Shown in pieces: positions 8,768-18,323 of a DNA stretch of 40,705 bases. The stretch covers positions 1 to 40,705 of the forward strand of contig NZ_SMLC01000058.1 in assembly GCF_004349245.1 (NCBI RefSeq), given 5' to 3'. Position numbers and translations under genes: made by a program. Under the pieces are notes generated by a model that worked only from the letters and a program-made list of their open reading frames with translations, ran no database searches and was not told the origin of the DNA. The number at the start of each line of letters is the position of its first letter. The stretch's first letter is position 1. This DNA is from Actinomadura sp. 6K520. GTDB taxonomy: Bacteria > Actinomycetota > Actinomycetes > Streptosporangiales > Streptosporangiaceae.

Positions 8768-10735
8768 TTGAGCCAGAGCCAAGAAACACTGTCGAACCTG
8801 CTGCAGGAGACACGGCGCTTCTCCCCGCCCGCAGAGCTCGCCGAGTCGGCCAACGTCAAGGCCGAGGTGTACGAGCAGGCGGCGGAGGATCACCTGGCCT
8901 TCTGGGCGGAGCAGGCGGACAGGCTCACCTGGACGAAGCGCTGGGACCAAGTCCTGGACTGGAGTAACCCGCCGTTCGCCAAGTGGTTCGTGGGCGGCGA
9001 GTTGAACGTCGCCTACAACTGCGTTGACCGCCACGTGGAGGCCGGCAACGGCGCGAAGGTCGCCTACCACTGGGAGGGCGAGCCCGGCGACTCCCGTACC
9101 CTCACCTACGCCGACCTCCAGCGCGAGGTGAACAAGACCGCGAACGCCCTCCTGGAACTGGGTGTCGGCAAGGGCGACCGGGTCGCGATCTACCTGCCGA
9201 TGATCCCGGAGCTGCCCATCTCGATGCTCGCGTGCGCGCGCATCGGCGCGACCCACTCCGTCGTGTTCGGCGGCTTCTCGTCCGAGGCGCTCCGCACCCG
9301 CATCGACGACGCGCAGGCCAAGCTCGTCATCACCGCGGACGGCGGGTTCCGGCGCGGCAAGCCGTCCGACCTGAAGGGGATCGTGGACGAGGCCGTCGCG
9401 CAGACGCCGACGATCGAGCACGTCCTCGTGGTGCGCCGCACGGGCGAGCAGGTGACGGAGCACGACCGCGACCTGTGGTGGAGCGACGTCGTCGACAGGC
9501 AGAGCGACCAGCACACCGCCGAGCCCATGGACGCGGAGCACCCGCTCTACATCCTGTACACCTCGGGGACGACGGGTAAGCCGAAGGGCATCCTGCACAC
9601 GACGGGCGGGTACTTGACGCAGTGCGCGTACACCCACTGGGCGGTGTTCGACCTCAAGCCGGAGAAGGACGTCTACTGGTGCTCGGCCGACATCGGCTGG
9701 GTCACCGGGCACTCCTACATCGTGTACGGGCCGCTCGCCAACGGCGCGACGAGCGTCATCTACGAGGGAACCCCGGACACCCCCCACAAGGGTCGCTGGT
9801 GGGAGGTCATCCAGAAGTACAAGGTGTCCATCTTCTACACCGCGCCCACGGCGATCCGCACGTTCATGAAGTGGGGAGACGACATCCCGGCCCAGTACGA
9901 CCTGTCGTCCCTGCGCGTACTGGGGTCGGTCGGTGAGCCGATCAACCCCGAGGCATACGTCTGGTACCGCAAGCACATCGGCGGTGACCGGACCCCGGTC
10001 GTCGACACGTGGTGGCAGACCGAGACCGGCGCCATCATGATCAGCCCGCTGCCGGGCGTGACGGAGGGCAAGCCGGGCGCGGCGATGCGCCCGCTGCCCG
10101 GGATCGCCGCGGACGTGGTGGACGACCAGGGGCAGCCGGTGCCGGACGGCGGCGGCGGTTTCATGGTCGTCAAGGAGCCGTGGCCGGGCATGCTCCGGAC
10201 GATCTGGGGCGACGACGAGCGCTACGTCAAGACGTACTGGTCGCGTTTCGAGGGCCTGTACTTCGCCGGTGACGGCGCCAAGAAGGACGCGGACGGCGAC
10301 ATGTGGCTGCTCGGCCGCGTCGACGACGTCATGCTCGTGTCCGGGCACAACATCTCCACCACGGAGGTGGAGTCGGCCCTGGTGGCGCACCCGAAGGTCG
10401 CCGAGTCGGCGGTGGTCGGCGCGACCGACCCGGTCACCGGGCAGGCGATCGTCGCGTTCGTCATCCCGCGCGGGGACGCCGGCGGCGACGTCGAGGGCGA
10501 GGAGTTCCTGAAGGAGCTGCGCGACCACGTCGCCAAGGTGCTGGGCCCGATCGCCAAGCCGCGGCAGATCATGATGGTCCCGGAGCTGCCCAAGACCCGC
10601 TCCGGCAAGATCATGCGGCGGCTGCTGCGGGACGTCGCGGAGAACCGCAGCATCGGCGACGTGACCACGCTGGCCGACAGCACGGTCATGGACCTGATCT
10701 CCGAGAAGCTGCCCGCCGCCAAGTCGGACGACTGA
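8768..10735 (+). CDS. acs: Acetyl-CoA synthetase
   Basis: A 655-residue AMP-forming acetate-CoA ligase, which converts acetate, ATP and CoA to acetyl-CoA through acetyl-AMP. The start is a TTG at 8768, chosen because AAGGAG lies 6 nt upstream and the length matches the family (about 650 aa); the open frame itself runs further upstream. It has the signature [11 protein letters not shown] at about 264-274, the acetate-pocket block [11 protein letters not shown] and the C-terminal [11 protein letters not shown]. The lysine in that last motif (near residue 613) is the site of regulatory acetylation in Acs enzymes. The gene is monocistronic, with a strong terminator downstream. Confidence 0.96.
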   Translation: MSQSQETLSNLLQETRRFSPPAELAESANVKAEVYEQAAEDHLAFWAEQADRLTWTKRWDQVLDWSNPPFAKWFVGGELNVAYNCVDRHVEAGNGAKVAYHWEGEPGDSRTLTYADLQREVNKTANALLELGVGKGDRVAIYLPMIPELPISMLACARIGATHSVVFGGFSSEALRTRIDDAQAKLVITADGGFRRGKPSDLKGIVDEAVAQTPTIEHVLVVRRTGEQVTEHDRDLWWSDVVDRQSDQHTAEPMDAEHPLYILYTSGTTGKPKGILHTTGGYLTQCAYTHWAVFDLKPEKDVYWCSADIGWVTGHSYIVYGPLANGATSVIYEGTPDTPHKGRWWEVIQKYKVSIFYTAPTAIRTFMKWGDDIPAQYDLSSLRVLGSVGEPINPEAYVWYRKHIGGDRTPVVDTWWQTETGAIMISPLPGVTEGKPGAAMRPLPGIAADVVDDQGQPVPDGGGGFMVVKEPWPGMLRTIWGDDERYVKTYWSRFEGLYFAGDGAKKDADGDMWLLGRVDDVMLVSGHNISTTEVESALVAHPKVAESAVVGATDPVTGQAIVAFVIPRGDAGGDVEGEEFLKELRDHVAKVLGPIAKPRQIMMVPELPKTRSGKIMRRLLRDVAENRSIGDVTTLADSTVMDLISEKLPAAKSDD

Positions 10736-10739
10736 CCAC

Positions 10740-10803
10740 GGCCCACGCCCAGGACCACGCCCAGGCCCGACGCCCAGGCCCGACGCCCAGGCCCACGTCC
10801 AGG
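10740..10803. repeat. Short imperfect tandem repeat after acs
   Basis: About five copies of a 12-13-bp unit close to GACGCCCAGGCCC follow the acs stop and precede the terminator. The two central copies are identical. It is probably a simple-sequence expansion. Confidence 0.75.
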
Positions 10804-10826
10804 CCGTGGACTGACCCACGAACGAC

Positions 10827-10864
10827 GCGGCCCGTGCCCGGTGGAACGACCGGGCACGGGCCGC
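10827..10864 (+). terminator. acs terminator hairpin
   Basis: A perfect 16-bp stem (10827-10842 pairing with 10849-10864) around a 6-nt loop. There is no long T-run after it, as is common in high-GC actinomycetes. It sits about 90 nt after the acs stop. The rest of the gap to 11137 shows nothing else I can name except the upstream region of the next gene. Confidence 0.85.
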
Positions 10865-11137
10865 CGTCGTGTCACCCGGTATGCCCGCCTAACGTCCTGC
10901 CTGGGACGGTTTCCGCCACCATGTGGCCCTCAATGTGCTCGTGTGACCGATGATCGGTAGGTTCTTAGGACCCGCACCGGGCGTGCGGTCACGGATGTCG
11001 TGGTCCGCACGAGGGGCGGGTTCCACCGTTTCGCTGCTGATCGGCGGTTTGGCCTATACCGACCCGTCACAATTCGAGAGAGTGACGATCCGGAGAAGGG
11101 CGCGCCCGCGCGCACACGGGGCTAAGGAGAGAGCGAT

Positions 11138-11569
11138 ATGACGGAGGCTCTACCGGGCGAGCGCATCGAGGACAAGTCCGTCGGTGCCCTGGTCGGGATG
11201 GCGTCGAAGAACGTCTCCAACCTGGTCAGGGCCGAGATGGACCTGGCCAAGATGGAACTCAAGGCCGACGCCAAGAAGGCCGCGATCAGCAGCGTGATGT
11301 TCACGATCGCGGCGGTCATGGGCGGGATCGTCGTCATCCTGCTGTCCATCTCGCTCGCGTACGGCCTGGTGGGGCTCGGTATCTGGCACTGGGCCGCGTT
11401 CCTCATCGTCGCGGGCGTGTACGTGGTCCTCGCGGGGCTCCTGATGTGGATCGCCAGGCACTTCATCAAGAAGATCGAAGGGGCGAAGCGGACCCGCAGG
11501 TCCCTGAAGGACGACTTCACGCCCCTGCGGCGCCGCGGCGACTCCGACACCCCCGAACTGACGGCCTGA
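11138..11569 (+). CDS. Phage-holin-family-like (DUF1469-type) membrane protein
   Basis: A 143-residue protein. An amphipathic N-terminal region (SVGALVGMASKNVSNLVRAE) is followed by two membrane helices at about residues 50-72 and 80-103, then a basic cytoplasmic tail. This layout is that of the actinobacterial putative holin-X/DUF1469 family, which is chromosomal and not necessarily phage-derived. AAGGAGA precedes the ATG. The hydrolase gene starts 9 nt after its stop, so the two are likely cotranscribed. The same pair occurs upstream of marP in M. tuberculosis. Confidence 0.8.
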   Translation: MTEALPGERIEDKSVGALVGMASKNVSNLVRAEMDLAKMELKADAKKAAISSVMFTIAAVMGGIVVILLSISLAYGLVGLGIWHWAAFLIVAGVYVVLAGLLMWIARHFIKKIEGAKRTRRSLKDDFTPLRRRGDSDTPELTA

Positions 11570-11578
11570 ACCCACGCC

Positions 11579-12502
11579 ATGGCCGGGAACGACACATCAC
11601 CGATCGAGGTCGACGGACCGTGGACCCACCGGCAGGTCAGCGCCGGCGGGACGCGGTTCCACGTCGCCGAGGCCGGTGAGGGGCCGCTCGTCCTGCTGCT
11701 GCACGGTTTCCCCGAGTTCTGGTGGTCGTGGCACAACCAGCTCGTGTCGCTGCCCGCGGCGGGCTACCGCGCGGCGGCCGTGGACCTGCGCGGATACGGC
11801 GGCAGCGACAAGCCGCCGCGCGGCTACGACCTGGTCACGCTGGCCGGGGACGCCGCGGGGCTCATCCGCGCCCTTGGGGAGGCCAACGCGGTCGTCGCCG
11901 GGCACGACTGGGGCGGGCTGCTGGCCTGGACGATGGGCGTCTACCACCCGAAGGTGGTCCAGCGGCTGGCCGTGGTCAGCGCCCCGCACCCCCTGCGCCT
12001 GCGGCAGGCCATAGCCACCGACCCGCGCGGCCAGGGATGGGCGACGCGTCACACGTTCGGTTTCCAGTTGCCGCTGTGGCCTGAACGGCGCCTTGTCCGC
12101 GAGGACGCCGCGCTTGTGGGGAAGCTCCTGCACGACTGGTCCGCCCCAGGCTGGCCGGACGAACGCACAGAGCAGCTCGTCAGGAAGGCCGTGCAGATTC
12201 CGGGGGCCGCGCACAGCGCACTGGAGTACCACCGCTGGCTCATCCGCTCGCTGGCCCGCCCGGACGGCATCCGCTACGCGCACCGTATGCGCGCCCCCAT
12301 CCAGGTGCCCACGCTCCAGTTGCACGGCGCGCTCGACACGTGCACCCTCCCGGGAAGCGCTCAGGGCTCCGGCCGCTACGTGGCGGCCCCCTACCGATGG
12401 AAGCTCATCGAGGGGACGGGGCACTTCCCACACCAGGAGCGTCCCCGGGCGTTCGACACGCAGCTCCTCGGCTGGCTCGCCGACCCCGAACCCGAGCACT
12501 GA
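11579..12502 (+). CDS. Alpha/beta hydrolase, epoxide hydrolase-like (EphE type)
   Basis: A 307-residue alpha/beta-hydrolase. The oxyanion block HGFPEFWWSW lies at about 43-52, and the nucleophile elbow GHDWGG (near 110-115) carries Asp, as in epoxide hydrolases and haloalkane dehalogenases. The C-terminal GTGHFPHQE supplies the catalytic His. HGxP and an Asp nucleophile favour epoxide hydrolase. The M. tuberculosis gene at the same position is ephE. The natural substrate is not predictable. Confidence 0.85.
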   Translation: MAGNDTSPIEVDGPWTHRQVSAGGTRFHVAEAGEGPLVLLLHGFPEFWWSWHNQLVSLPAAGYRAAAVDLRGYGGSDKPPRGYDLVTLAGDAAGLIRALGEANAVVAGHDWGGLLAWTMGVYHPKVVQRLAVVSAPHPLRLRQAIATDPRGQGWATRHTFGFQLPLWPERRLVREDAALVGKLLHDWSAPGWPDERTEQLVRKAVQIPGAAHSALEYHRWLIRSLARPDGIRYAHRMRAPIQVPTLQLHGALDTCTLPGSAQGSGRYVAAPYRWKLIEGTGHFPHQERPRAFDTQLLGWLADPEPEH

Positions 12503-12504
12503 GC

Positions 12505-12530
12505 CCTGAGCACTGGGCCTGAGCACTGGG
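12505..12530. repeat. 13-bp exact tandem duplication
   Basis: CCTGAGCACTGGG occurs twice in tandem (12505-12517 and 12518-12530) just after the hydrolase stop. No function is evident. Confidence 0.8.
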
Positions 12531-12592
12531 CCGCCGAAGCTCCCCGCCTCCCTCCCACATCTCCTTGGACGTCGTCCGCGTACCGTGGAGGC

Positions 12593-13045
12593 ATGCGGGA
12601 TCGGGACGAGTCTGGACGCCCACGTAACGCACGACCACGCGACGCCTACGGACGTCCTCTGCCGCACGGCACGTCCGGTATACCGACGATGCCGGAAGAC
12701 CTCGACATGCCGCCCAAGGAGGCTCTGGTCGAGGCCCAGCGCCTCCTGGACGCCGACCGTCCGTTTCATGCGCACGAGGTACTGGAAGCGGTCTGGAAAG
12801 CCTCGCCTGAACCCGAACGGGAGCTGTGGCGGGGCCTGGCCCAGGTCGCCGTAGGGATAACCCACCTGCGAAGAGGGAACGCACGCGGCGCGGGGGCGCT
12901 TCTCAGCCGGGCTGCCGAACGCCTCGTCGCCTATGAAGCCGTCCCTCCGTATGGCATCGACGTCCAGGGCGTCGTCGAACGCACACGGGAGCTCGCCGAA
13001 CGCCCGGAGAACGGCCCGATAGCCCTACGCCTCACCAAGGCGTAG
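12593..13045 (+). CDS. DUF309 domain-containing protein
   Basis: A 150-residue protein. A charged N-terminal stretch of about 45 residues is followed by a DUF309 helical domain with the typical FHAHEVLEAVWK and LWRGLAQVAVGITHLRRGN segments. A later start at the ATG near 12689 would remove the low-complexity N-terminus, so the start is open. The family has no established function. The gene is convergent with marP. Confidence 0.8.
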   Translation: MRDRDESGRPRNARPRDAYGRPLPHGTSGIPTMPEDLDMPPKEALVEAQRLLDADRPFHAHEVLEAVWKASPEPERELWRGLAQVAVGITHLRRGNARGAGALLSRAAERLVAYEAVPPYGIDVQGVVERTRELAERPENGPIALRLTKA

Positions 13046-13086
13046 CGCCCCAGTAAGAGCAGCGCCCCAGCAAAAGCGGGACCGGC

Positions 13087-14283
13087 TCAGTCAGAGCACC
13101 TCTGCGTGGACACCGGCTGGGTGGCGTTCCGCCCTGCGCGCACGTCTGGCGCGACCTCGTCCGCGGTGAGGGCGTAACCGGTGGTCGGGCTGTCCAGCGC
13201 CGCGGCGAAGATGACGCCGTAGACGCGACCGTCCGTGGTCAGCAGCGGCCCGCCGGAGTTGCCCGGCTCGACCTTGCCGCGGATGGCGTAGATCTCACGG
13301 CTGACCTGGCCGGTGTGGTAGATGTCCGGGCCGCGGGCGGTCTGCCTGGCGCGGATGCGGGCGGCGTCCACGGTGAACGGCTGGTTCTTGGGGAAACCGG
13401 CGATGATCGCGTTGTCGCGGACGCGGGCCTCGTCGGCGAACTTCAGCGCGGGCGCCCGCAGCCCCGGCACGTACAGGACGGCGATGTCGCGCTTGGGGTC
13501 GTACAGCACGACCCGTCCCCGGCCGGTCTCGCCGTTCACGGTCGCCACGCTGGACGGGCCGCGGGCGCCCGCGACGACGTGCGCGTTGGTCATGATGTGC
13601 TCCGGCGCGAACACGAAGCCCGTGCCCTCGATCCGGCGCTGGCACTGCGGCGCCGTGCTGACGACCTTCACGATGCTGGCGCGGGCGGTCTTGACCGCCG
13701 CGTTGTTCAGCACCGACTCGTCCGGCGGCGGCACCTGGACCACCGACTCGCCGCCGAGGCCGTTGAAGACCTGCGGGAACTCGCTGCCCTTCACGAACCC
13801 CTGGAACGAGGTGAACCACGTCTGCGCCCGCTCGGGCATCACGTCGTCGATCGCGCCGATGACCGTGGAGCCCTTGACCTGCGTCCGGACGGGCTTGAAC
13901 TCGGAGTTGGCGACCAGCGTCCCGAAGAACCACGCGACGATGAGCAGCGACAGCGCGCTGACGAAGGTGCCGCCGACCGCGTCGGCCGTGCGCGCGTTCA
14001 GCCCCGTCACCCGGTTGCGGAGCACGGCGCCGAGGGAGGACGCGGCCAGTTGCCCGAAGGTGGCGGACAGGAAGGCGATCACGATGGCGAGGAGGGCCTG
14101 CTGCGCGGCGCCGTCCACCGCGGCCTCCGCGATCGGCGGTGCGATCAGCACCCCGGCGACGCCGCCGCCGACGAAGCCGGCGAAGCTCAGCAGGCTCACG
14201 ATGAAGCCCTGCCGGTACCCCGAGACTCCGAACAGCACGACGAGCACCAGAAGGATCAGGTCAAGAACGTGGTCGTGCAGCAC
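13087..14283 (-). CDS. marP: MarP-type membrane-anchored periplasmic serine protease
   Basis: A 398-residue protein. Four membrane helices (about 8-30, 33-52, 62-85, 103-125) form a CvpA/colicin-V-production-type domain, followed by an extracytoplasmic chymotrypsin-like protease. The triad is visible: His235 (TNAHVVAG), Asp266 (KRDIAVLYV) and Ser343 (GNSGGP). Cys214 and Cys396 are placed like the disulfide that regulates M. tuberculosis MarP (Rv3671c), a protease needed for acid resistance there. Length and residue numbers match that protein closely. It lies between the DUF309 and nudix genes. Confidence 0.92.
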   Translation of the reverse strand: MLHDHVLDLILLVLVVLFGVSGYRQGFIVSLLSFAGFVGGGVAGVLIAPPIAEAAVDGAAQQALLAIVIAFLSATFGQLAASSLGAVLRNRVTGLNARTADAVGGTFVSALSLLIVAWFFGTLVANSEFKPVRTQVKGSTVIGAIDDVMPERAQTWFTSFQGFVKGSEFPQVFNGLGGESVVQVPPPDESVLNNAAVKTARASIVKVVSTAPQCQRRIEGTGFVFAPEHIMTNAHVVAGARGPSSVATVNGETGRGRVVLYDPKRDIAVLYVPGLRAPALKFADEARVRDNAIIAGFPKNQPFTVDAARIRARQTARGPDIYHTGQVSREIYAIRGKVEPGNSGGPLLTTDGRVYGVIFAAALDSPTTGYALTADEVAPDVRAGRNATQPVSTQRCSD

Positions 14284-14440
14284 CGCTCAACCGTATAGTG
14301 CCGCACACCCGGATAACGTCCCCTCGATGTACCAGATTGGGGTGCGCCGGGTAGCCGTGCAGGGTGAGGCCGGGCCCGCCCCGCCACGCTTGCGCCAGCG
14401 CCCCGGCCGAACGTGTCCGCCTGACCTGCGTGGGAGCCGC

Positions 14441-15100
14441 TCAGCCCCGGGACGCGAGGCTCAGGACCTCCGGCGGCAGGTCCTCGACGCGTTCGGTGTC
14501 CCACGGTCGGTTCCAGCCGCCGGCGTCCAGGACCTGCGTGAGCAACGCCGCGGTGAAACCCCACACGAGCATGCCCCGGACGGCGAACGCCGGGCCGAGC
14601 CTGATCCCGGACGGGTGCCGCACCATCATCCGGTTCGCCGGGTCGACGAGCTCGCCGAGCGGGACGCGGGCGACCGCCGCGACCTCCCCGGGGTGGCCGG
14701 GCGCGACCTCCGACGGCTCCCGCCACCAGCCGGCGACGGGCGTGATCCGGTACTCGCTCCGCGACAGGTACAGCTCGGGCAGGGAGCAGAGGACGTCCAC
14801 GCCGGACGGTTCGACGCCCGCCTCCTCCCACGCCTCGCGCAGCGCCGCCGAGACGGGCCCGTCGTCCTCGGGGTCGATGCGGCCGCCGGGGAACGCCGGC
14901 TGCCCGGCGTGGTTGCTCAGCGTGGCCGCGCGCTCGGTGAGCAGGACGTCGGGGCCGTCCGGTCCCTCGCCGAACAGGATCAGGACGGCCGCGGAGCGGG
15001 CGGCGGACGCGGCCCGGAACATCGGCGGCACCTGCATCCGCGGACCCTCGGCGCGGAACCTGGCGAGCCACGGGGGGCAGCTAAGGGCGTTCTCGGTCAC
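14441..15100 (-). CDS. Nudix hydrolase, CoA pyrophosphatase type
   Basis: A 219-residue protein. The nudix box GGRIDPEDDGPVSAALREAW continues into EEAGV at about 72-96 and has all the catalytic acidic residues. Immediately before it, LSNHAGQPAFPGG matches the CoA-specific signature of the NudL/PCD1 group (UPF0035). The enzyme would cleave CoA or its derivatives to 4'-phosphopantetheine and 3',5'-ADP. It lies between nth and marP on the same strand, as Rv3672c does in M. tuberculosis. Confidence 0.88.
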   Translation of the reverse strand: MTENALSCPPWLARFRAEGPRMQVPPMFRAASAARSAAVLILFGEGPDGPDVLLTERAATLSNHAGQPAFPGGRIDPEDDGPVSAALREAWEEAGVEPSGVDVLCSLPELYLSRSEYRITPVAGWWREPSEVAPGHPGEVAAVARVPLGELVDPANRMMVRHPSGIRLGPAFAVRGMLVWGFTAALLTQVLDAGGWNRPWDTERVEDLPPEVLSLASRG

Positions 15101-15176
15101 GTCCGTCCCAACCTCGGAATCCCCGCGTTCCTTCCCGCCAGGTCACGCCGCACGCCCGCCCTCATGAGATCCGCCC

Positions 15177-15950
15177 TCATGAGAAGGGTCCGGGCTTGAC
15201 GAGCTTGCGCGCGGTCTCCTCGTCGGTCGGTCCTTCACCGAACGACGGGCACTGCTGTGCGAGGGGGCACGCGCCACAGGCGGGGCGGCGCGCATGGCAG
15301 ATGCGGCGGCCGTGCCAGATCAGCCTGTGGGAGAGCATCGTCCAGTCCTTGCGCGGGAACAGGGAGCCGATTTCCTGTTCGACCTTGACCGGGTCGTCCT
15401 CGGCCGTCCAGCCGAATCGCCGCGCGAGGCGTCCGAAGTGGGTGTCGACGGTGATGCCTGGGACGTCGAACGCGTTGCCCAGGACGACGTTGGCCGTCTT
15501 GCGTCCGACACCGGGCAGGGTGACGAGGTCGTCGAGCCGCCCCGGGACCTCGCCGCCGAACCGGTCGCGGAGCGCGGCGGACAGCCCCATGACCGACTTG
15601 GTCTTGGCGCGGAAGAACCCGGTGGGCTTCAGGATGGCCTCGACGTCCTCGGGGTCGGCGGCGGCGAGGTCCTCCGGGGTGGGGTACTTGGCGAACAGCG
15701 CCGGCGTGGTCAGGTTGACCCGCGCGTCGGTGGTCTGCGCCGACAGGACGGTCGCGATGAGGAGCTGGAAGGGGGTGCCGAAGTCGAGTTCGCAGTGCGC
15801 GTCGGGGTAGGTCTCGGCCAGGGTCCGGTTCATCCGCCGGGCCCGCCGCACGAGCGCGAGCCGCGTCTCGGGCCGGCGCGCCGCACCGCCCCCGGCCGCG
15901 CGCCCGCCCCCCGATGTACGCCCGGCCTTCGGAGCCGCGTTGGTCGCCAT
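15177..15950 (-). CDS. nth: Endonuclease III (base-excision DNA glycosylase/AP lyase)
   Basis: A 257-residue enzyme that removes oxidised pyrimidines and cleaves at AP sites. It has the helix-hairpin-helix motif [12 protein letters not shown] with catalytic Lys151, catalytic Asp169 (VDTHF) and the 4Fe-4S ligands Cys218, 225, 228 and 234 (C-X6-C-X2-C-X5-C). The Gly/Ala-rich first 28 residues are an actinobacterial extension, and a later start is possible. It is divergent from the SDR gene across 62 nt. Its stop codon lies in one copy of a 12-bp repeat (TCATGAGGGCGG, twice). Confidence 0.95.
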   Translation of the reverse strand: MATNAAPKAGRTSGGGRAAGGGAARRPETRLALVRRARRMNRTLAETYPDAHCELDFGTPFQLLIATVLSAQTTDARVNLTTPALFAKYPTPEDLAAADPEDVEAILKPTGFFRAKTKSVMGLSAALRDRFGGEVPGRLDDLVTLPGVGRKTANVVLGNAFDVPGITVDTHFGRLARRFGWTAEDDPVKVEQEIGSLFPRKDWTMLSHRLIWHGRRICHARRPACGACPLAQQCPSFGEGPTDEETARKLVKPGPFS

Positions 15951-15974
15951 GCCGCCAGGGTAGAGGCTCCCTTA

Positions 15975-15995
15975 AAAAGACGAGCATGTTCTTTT
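15975..15995. promoter_or_regulatory. Candidate operator between nth and the SDR gene
   Basis: AAAAGA and TCTTTT form a 6-bp inverted repeat around 9 nt in the AT-rich 62-nt intergenic region. This is a plausible site for the TetR-type repressor encoded at 17.5-18.1 kb, whose likely targets are the SDR and CMD genes. The assignment rests on position and symmetry only. Confidence 0.35.
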
Positions 15996-16012
15996 GTGTT
16001 AGGGTCTCCCGC

Positions 16013-16894
16013 ATGATCTTCGACTCCTCCCGGTGGACGGCGACCCTCACCGGCCGGCGCGTGCTGATCACCGGCGGCGCCCGCGGCATCGGCGCGGCCC
16101 TGGCGAAAAGGCTCCACGAGCGCGGTGCACGGGTTTCGCTCACCGGCCTGGAGCCCGACGGGCTCGCCTCCGTCGCCGCCGAGTGCGGCGATGCCCCGTG
16201 GTGGACGTGTGACGTCACCGACCGCGGAAGGGTCGAGGAGGTCGTGAACGGCGCCGTGCAGGAGTTGGGCGGCCTGGACGTGGTCGTGGCCAACGCCGGG
16301 GTGGCCGCGCAGATGCCGATCGTGGGCGGCGACCCCTACATCATGGATCAGAGCATCCGCGTCAACGTGATGGGCGTCTACAACACCCTCCGCGCGGCCG
16401 GACCCCACATCAGCCATGAGCGCGGCTACGCGCTGGCGGTGGCGTCCCTGGCGGCGGCCGTCAACGCGCCTCTTCTCGGCGCCTACAGCGCGTCCAAGGC
16501 CGCCGTGGAGGCGATGGGCAACACGCTGAGGGCCGAACTGCGCCCGTACGGCGCGAAGGCCGGCGTGGCGTACTTCGCCGAACTCGACACCGACATGACG
16601 AGCCGGGGATTCGGCACCGAGGCCGCCTCGACCCTCATGAACGCGGGAGCCGGCGGCAGCCTGATCTCGAGGGTCGCCCCGCTGCAAGTGGGGATCGACG
16701 CGCTGGAGCGCGGCATCGCCCGGCGCTCCAAGCGCGTCGTCGCGCCCTCGTGGGTCGGCGCCGTCCTGCCCGTCAGGATGCTCGCGCAGCCCGTCGTGGA
16801 CCGCGTCGTCCAGCGCGGCCTCAGCGAGATCCTCGAAATCGCGCGGAAGGAACAGGTGGAGCTGACCACGCCGCAACCGGAGTCGCACCGGTGA
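16013..16894 (+). CDS. Short-chain dehydrogenase/reductase
   Basis: A 293-residue NAD(P)-dependent oxidoreductase. The nucleotide-binding motif TGGARGIG lies at about 20-27, VVANAGVA follows near 87-94, and the catalytic YSASK has Tyr158 and Lys162 with a Ser near 145. The start at 16013 is preferred over the upstream open frame. The next gene starts inside its stop (GTGA). The substrate is unknown. With the CMD-like and TetR genes it forms a cassette absent from the conserved nth-crp neighbourhood of M. tuberculosis. Confidence 0.9.
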   Translation: MIFDSSRWTATLTGRRVLITGGARGIGAALAKRLHERGARVSLTGLEPDGLASVAAECGDAPWWTCDVTDRGRVEEVVNGAVQELGGLDVVVANAGVAAQMPIVGGDPYIMDQSIRVNVMGVYNTLRAAGPHISHERGYALAVASLAAAVNAPLLGAYSASKAAVEAMGNTLRAELRPYGAKAGVAYFAELDTDMTSRGFGTEAASTLMNAGAGGSLISRVAPLQVGIDALERGIARRSKRVVAPSWVGAVLPVRMLAQPVVDRVVQRGLSEILEIARKEQVELTTPQPESHR

Positions 16895-17451
16895 CGGCGC
16901 CCCGCGCCACTCCCGGCGGGCTCCGCGAAGTGGGCGTGGTGAACTGGCTGGCCTGCCGGATCGCGGGCCGGGCCGCCGGGACGGGACCGCCCAACCTCTT
17001 CATGACCCTGGCGCGCCGCCGGGGCCTATTCCGCGGCTGGCTGTTCTTCGCCGGACGGCTGATGCCCGGCGGCACCCTGCCGCGCCGGGAGACCGAACTG
17101 GTCATCCTCCGCGTCGCCCACCTGCGCGACTGCGGCTACGAGTTCGACCACCACGTCCGCCTCGGCCGCCGCGCCGGCGTCCGCGAGCAGGACGTCGAGC
17201 GCCTCAAGGAGGGGCCGGACGCGGACGGCTGGAGCCCGCGCGAACGGGCGATCCTCACCGCGACCGACCAGCTCCACCACCTGCGGGACATCGACGACGA
17301 CGCCTGGACGCGGCTCCGCACCCACCTCACCGAGGCGGAGTGCGTGGAGCTGACGATGCTCGCCGGCCACTACGAGATGCTCGCCACCGTGATCACCACC
17401 CTGCGCGTCCAGCCCGACCGCCCCGCCCGCGCGGGCTCCGAGGGCCACTGA
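16891..17451 (+). CDS. Carboxymuconolactone decarboxylase family protein (AhpD-like fold)
   Basis: A 186-residue helical protein from the GTG at 16891, which overlaps the SDR stop by GTGA. The block ETELVILRVAHLRDCGYEFD, followed by HH, is typical of CMD/AhpD-like proteins. Only one cysteine is present, not the CxxC pair of peroxidase-active AhpD. It is translationally coupled to the SDR, so it probably acts in the same small-molecule pathway. Confidence 0.85.
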   Translation: MTAPRATPGGLREVGVVNWLACRIAGRAAGTGPPNLFMTLARRRGLFRGWLFFAGRLMPGGTLPRRETELVILRVAHLRDCGYEFDHHVRLGRRAGVREQDVERLKEGPDADGWSPRERAILTATDQLHHLRDIDDDAWTRLRTHLTEAECVELTMLAGHYEMLATVITTLRVQPDRPARAGSEGH

Positions 17452-17464
17452 CCTCCGGGCGTGC

Positions 17465-18091
17465 TCAGGCGTCCAGGGCGCCCGAGCGCAGGAGGAGGCG
17501 CACGTGTTCGACGACCGGGGGGCCGACCGCCCGCAGCGCCTCCATGTCGCCCGCCGCGACCGCGGGCGTCACCATCGCGCCCACCGCCGACACGACGATC
17601 TGGCAGGCGAACTGGGCGGCCTCACCGCTGAGCCCCATCAGGCCCGCGAGGGCCCCGGCGAGGTCGTGCTGGATCTCCGAACGCCGCTGGATGGCCTCCG
17701 GCCCGGCCGCGTACACCTCCACCAGGAAGAGCCGCGCGTAGCCCGGTTCGGACGCGAGCGCCTCCAGGTAGGCGGTGAAGGCCCGCTCGAACCGCGTCAC
17801 CGGGTCGCCCCCGCCCTCCGCGGCGCCCTCCAGCTGGCGGCGCAGCAGCGCGCTCGCCTGGTCGAACGCCGCCATGAAGCAGTCGAGCTTGGACGAGAAC
17901 AGGCCGTAGAAGCTCTGCCGGGACACCCTGGCCCGCCGCAGGACGTCCTCGACGGACGTCCCCACGTAGCCCTTCTCCGTCATCGCCGCCGCCATGGCCA
18001 CGCAGAGGCGGTCGCGGTGCACCCGCTCGACCTCCCCGCGCGACAGCGCGTGACGCCCCCGGGGGAGCCTGCGCGGCGACGACTGGACCAT
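17465..18091 (-). CDS. TetR/AcrR family transcriptional regulator
   Basis: A 208-residue protein. The N-terminal helix-turn-helix is visible in TSVEDVLRRARVSRQSFYGL and continues with FSSKLDCF (about 45-72). The helical ligand-binding domain is variable. It lies convergent to the SDR-CMD pair, with 13 nt between stops. It most likely represses that cassette in response to a small molecule. No ribosome site is obvious, and the sequence TAACCT six nucleotides before the ATG could be a -10 box of a leaderless transcript. Confidence 0.88.
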   Translation of the reverse strand: MVQSSPRRLPRGRHALSRGEVERVHRDRLCVAMAAAMTEKGYVGTSVEDVLRRARVSRQSFYGLFSSKLDCFMAAFDQASALLRRQLEGAAEGGGDPVTRFERAFTAYLEALASEPGYARLFLVEVYAAGPEAIQRRSEIQHDLAGALAGLMGLSGEAAQFACQIVVSAVGAMVTPAVAAGDMEALRAVGPPVVEHVRLLLRSGALDA

Positions 18092-18266
18092 CCGATCAGG
18101 TTAAGGCACCGCCACCACACCTCCGGGCGTTGTCCGGTTAGGGGGGATGAGACCGGTGTGATGCCATTCACCGAATGGTCCGTACACTGGGCGAACGGGA
18201 CCGCGGCGGCCCGGGGAGACCGGACGAGCCCGGTCCCGCGTTTCGGCGCGCCGTGACCCTGCCTTC

Positions 18267-18288
18267 ACGTACGCGGTGGGACGTACGT
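18267..18288. promoter_or_regulatory. Repeated CGTACG motifs upstream of the Crp-family gene
   Basis: The 8-bp palindrome ACGTACGT (18281-18288) and a second ACGTACG (18267-18273), 14 bp apart, lie 35-57 nt before the start of the crp-like gene. They could be part of its promoter or an autoregulatory site. No known consensus is matched. Confidence 0.3.
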
Positions 18289-18323
18289 CACACTAAGCAT
18301 GTAGGTGTTCGAGGAGGAGAAGC

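Noticed and set aside
8747..10819. Very long minus-strand open frame opposite acs (690 codons)
   Set aside because: It is the antisense shadow of a high-GC gene. Its translation is Arg/Val/Leu/Asp-biased without domains, while the plus strand encodes a complete acetyl-CoA synthetase.
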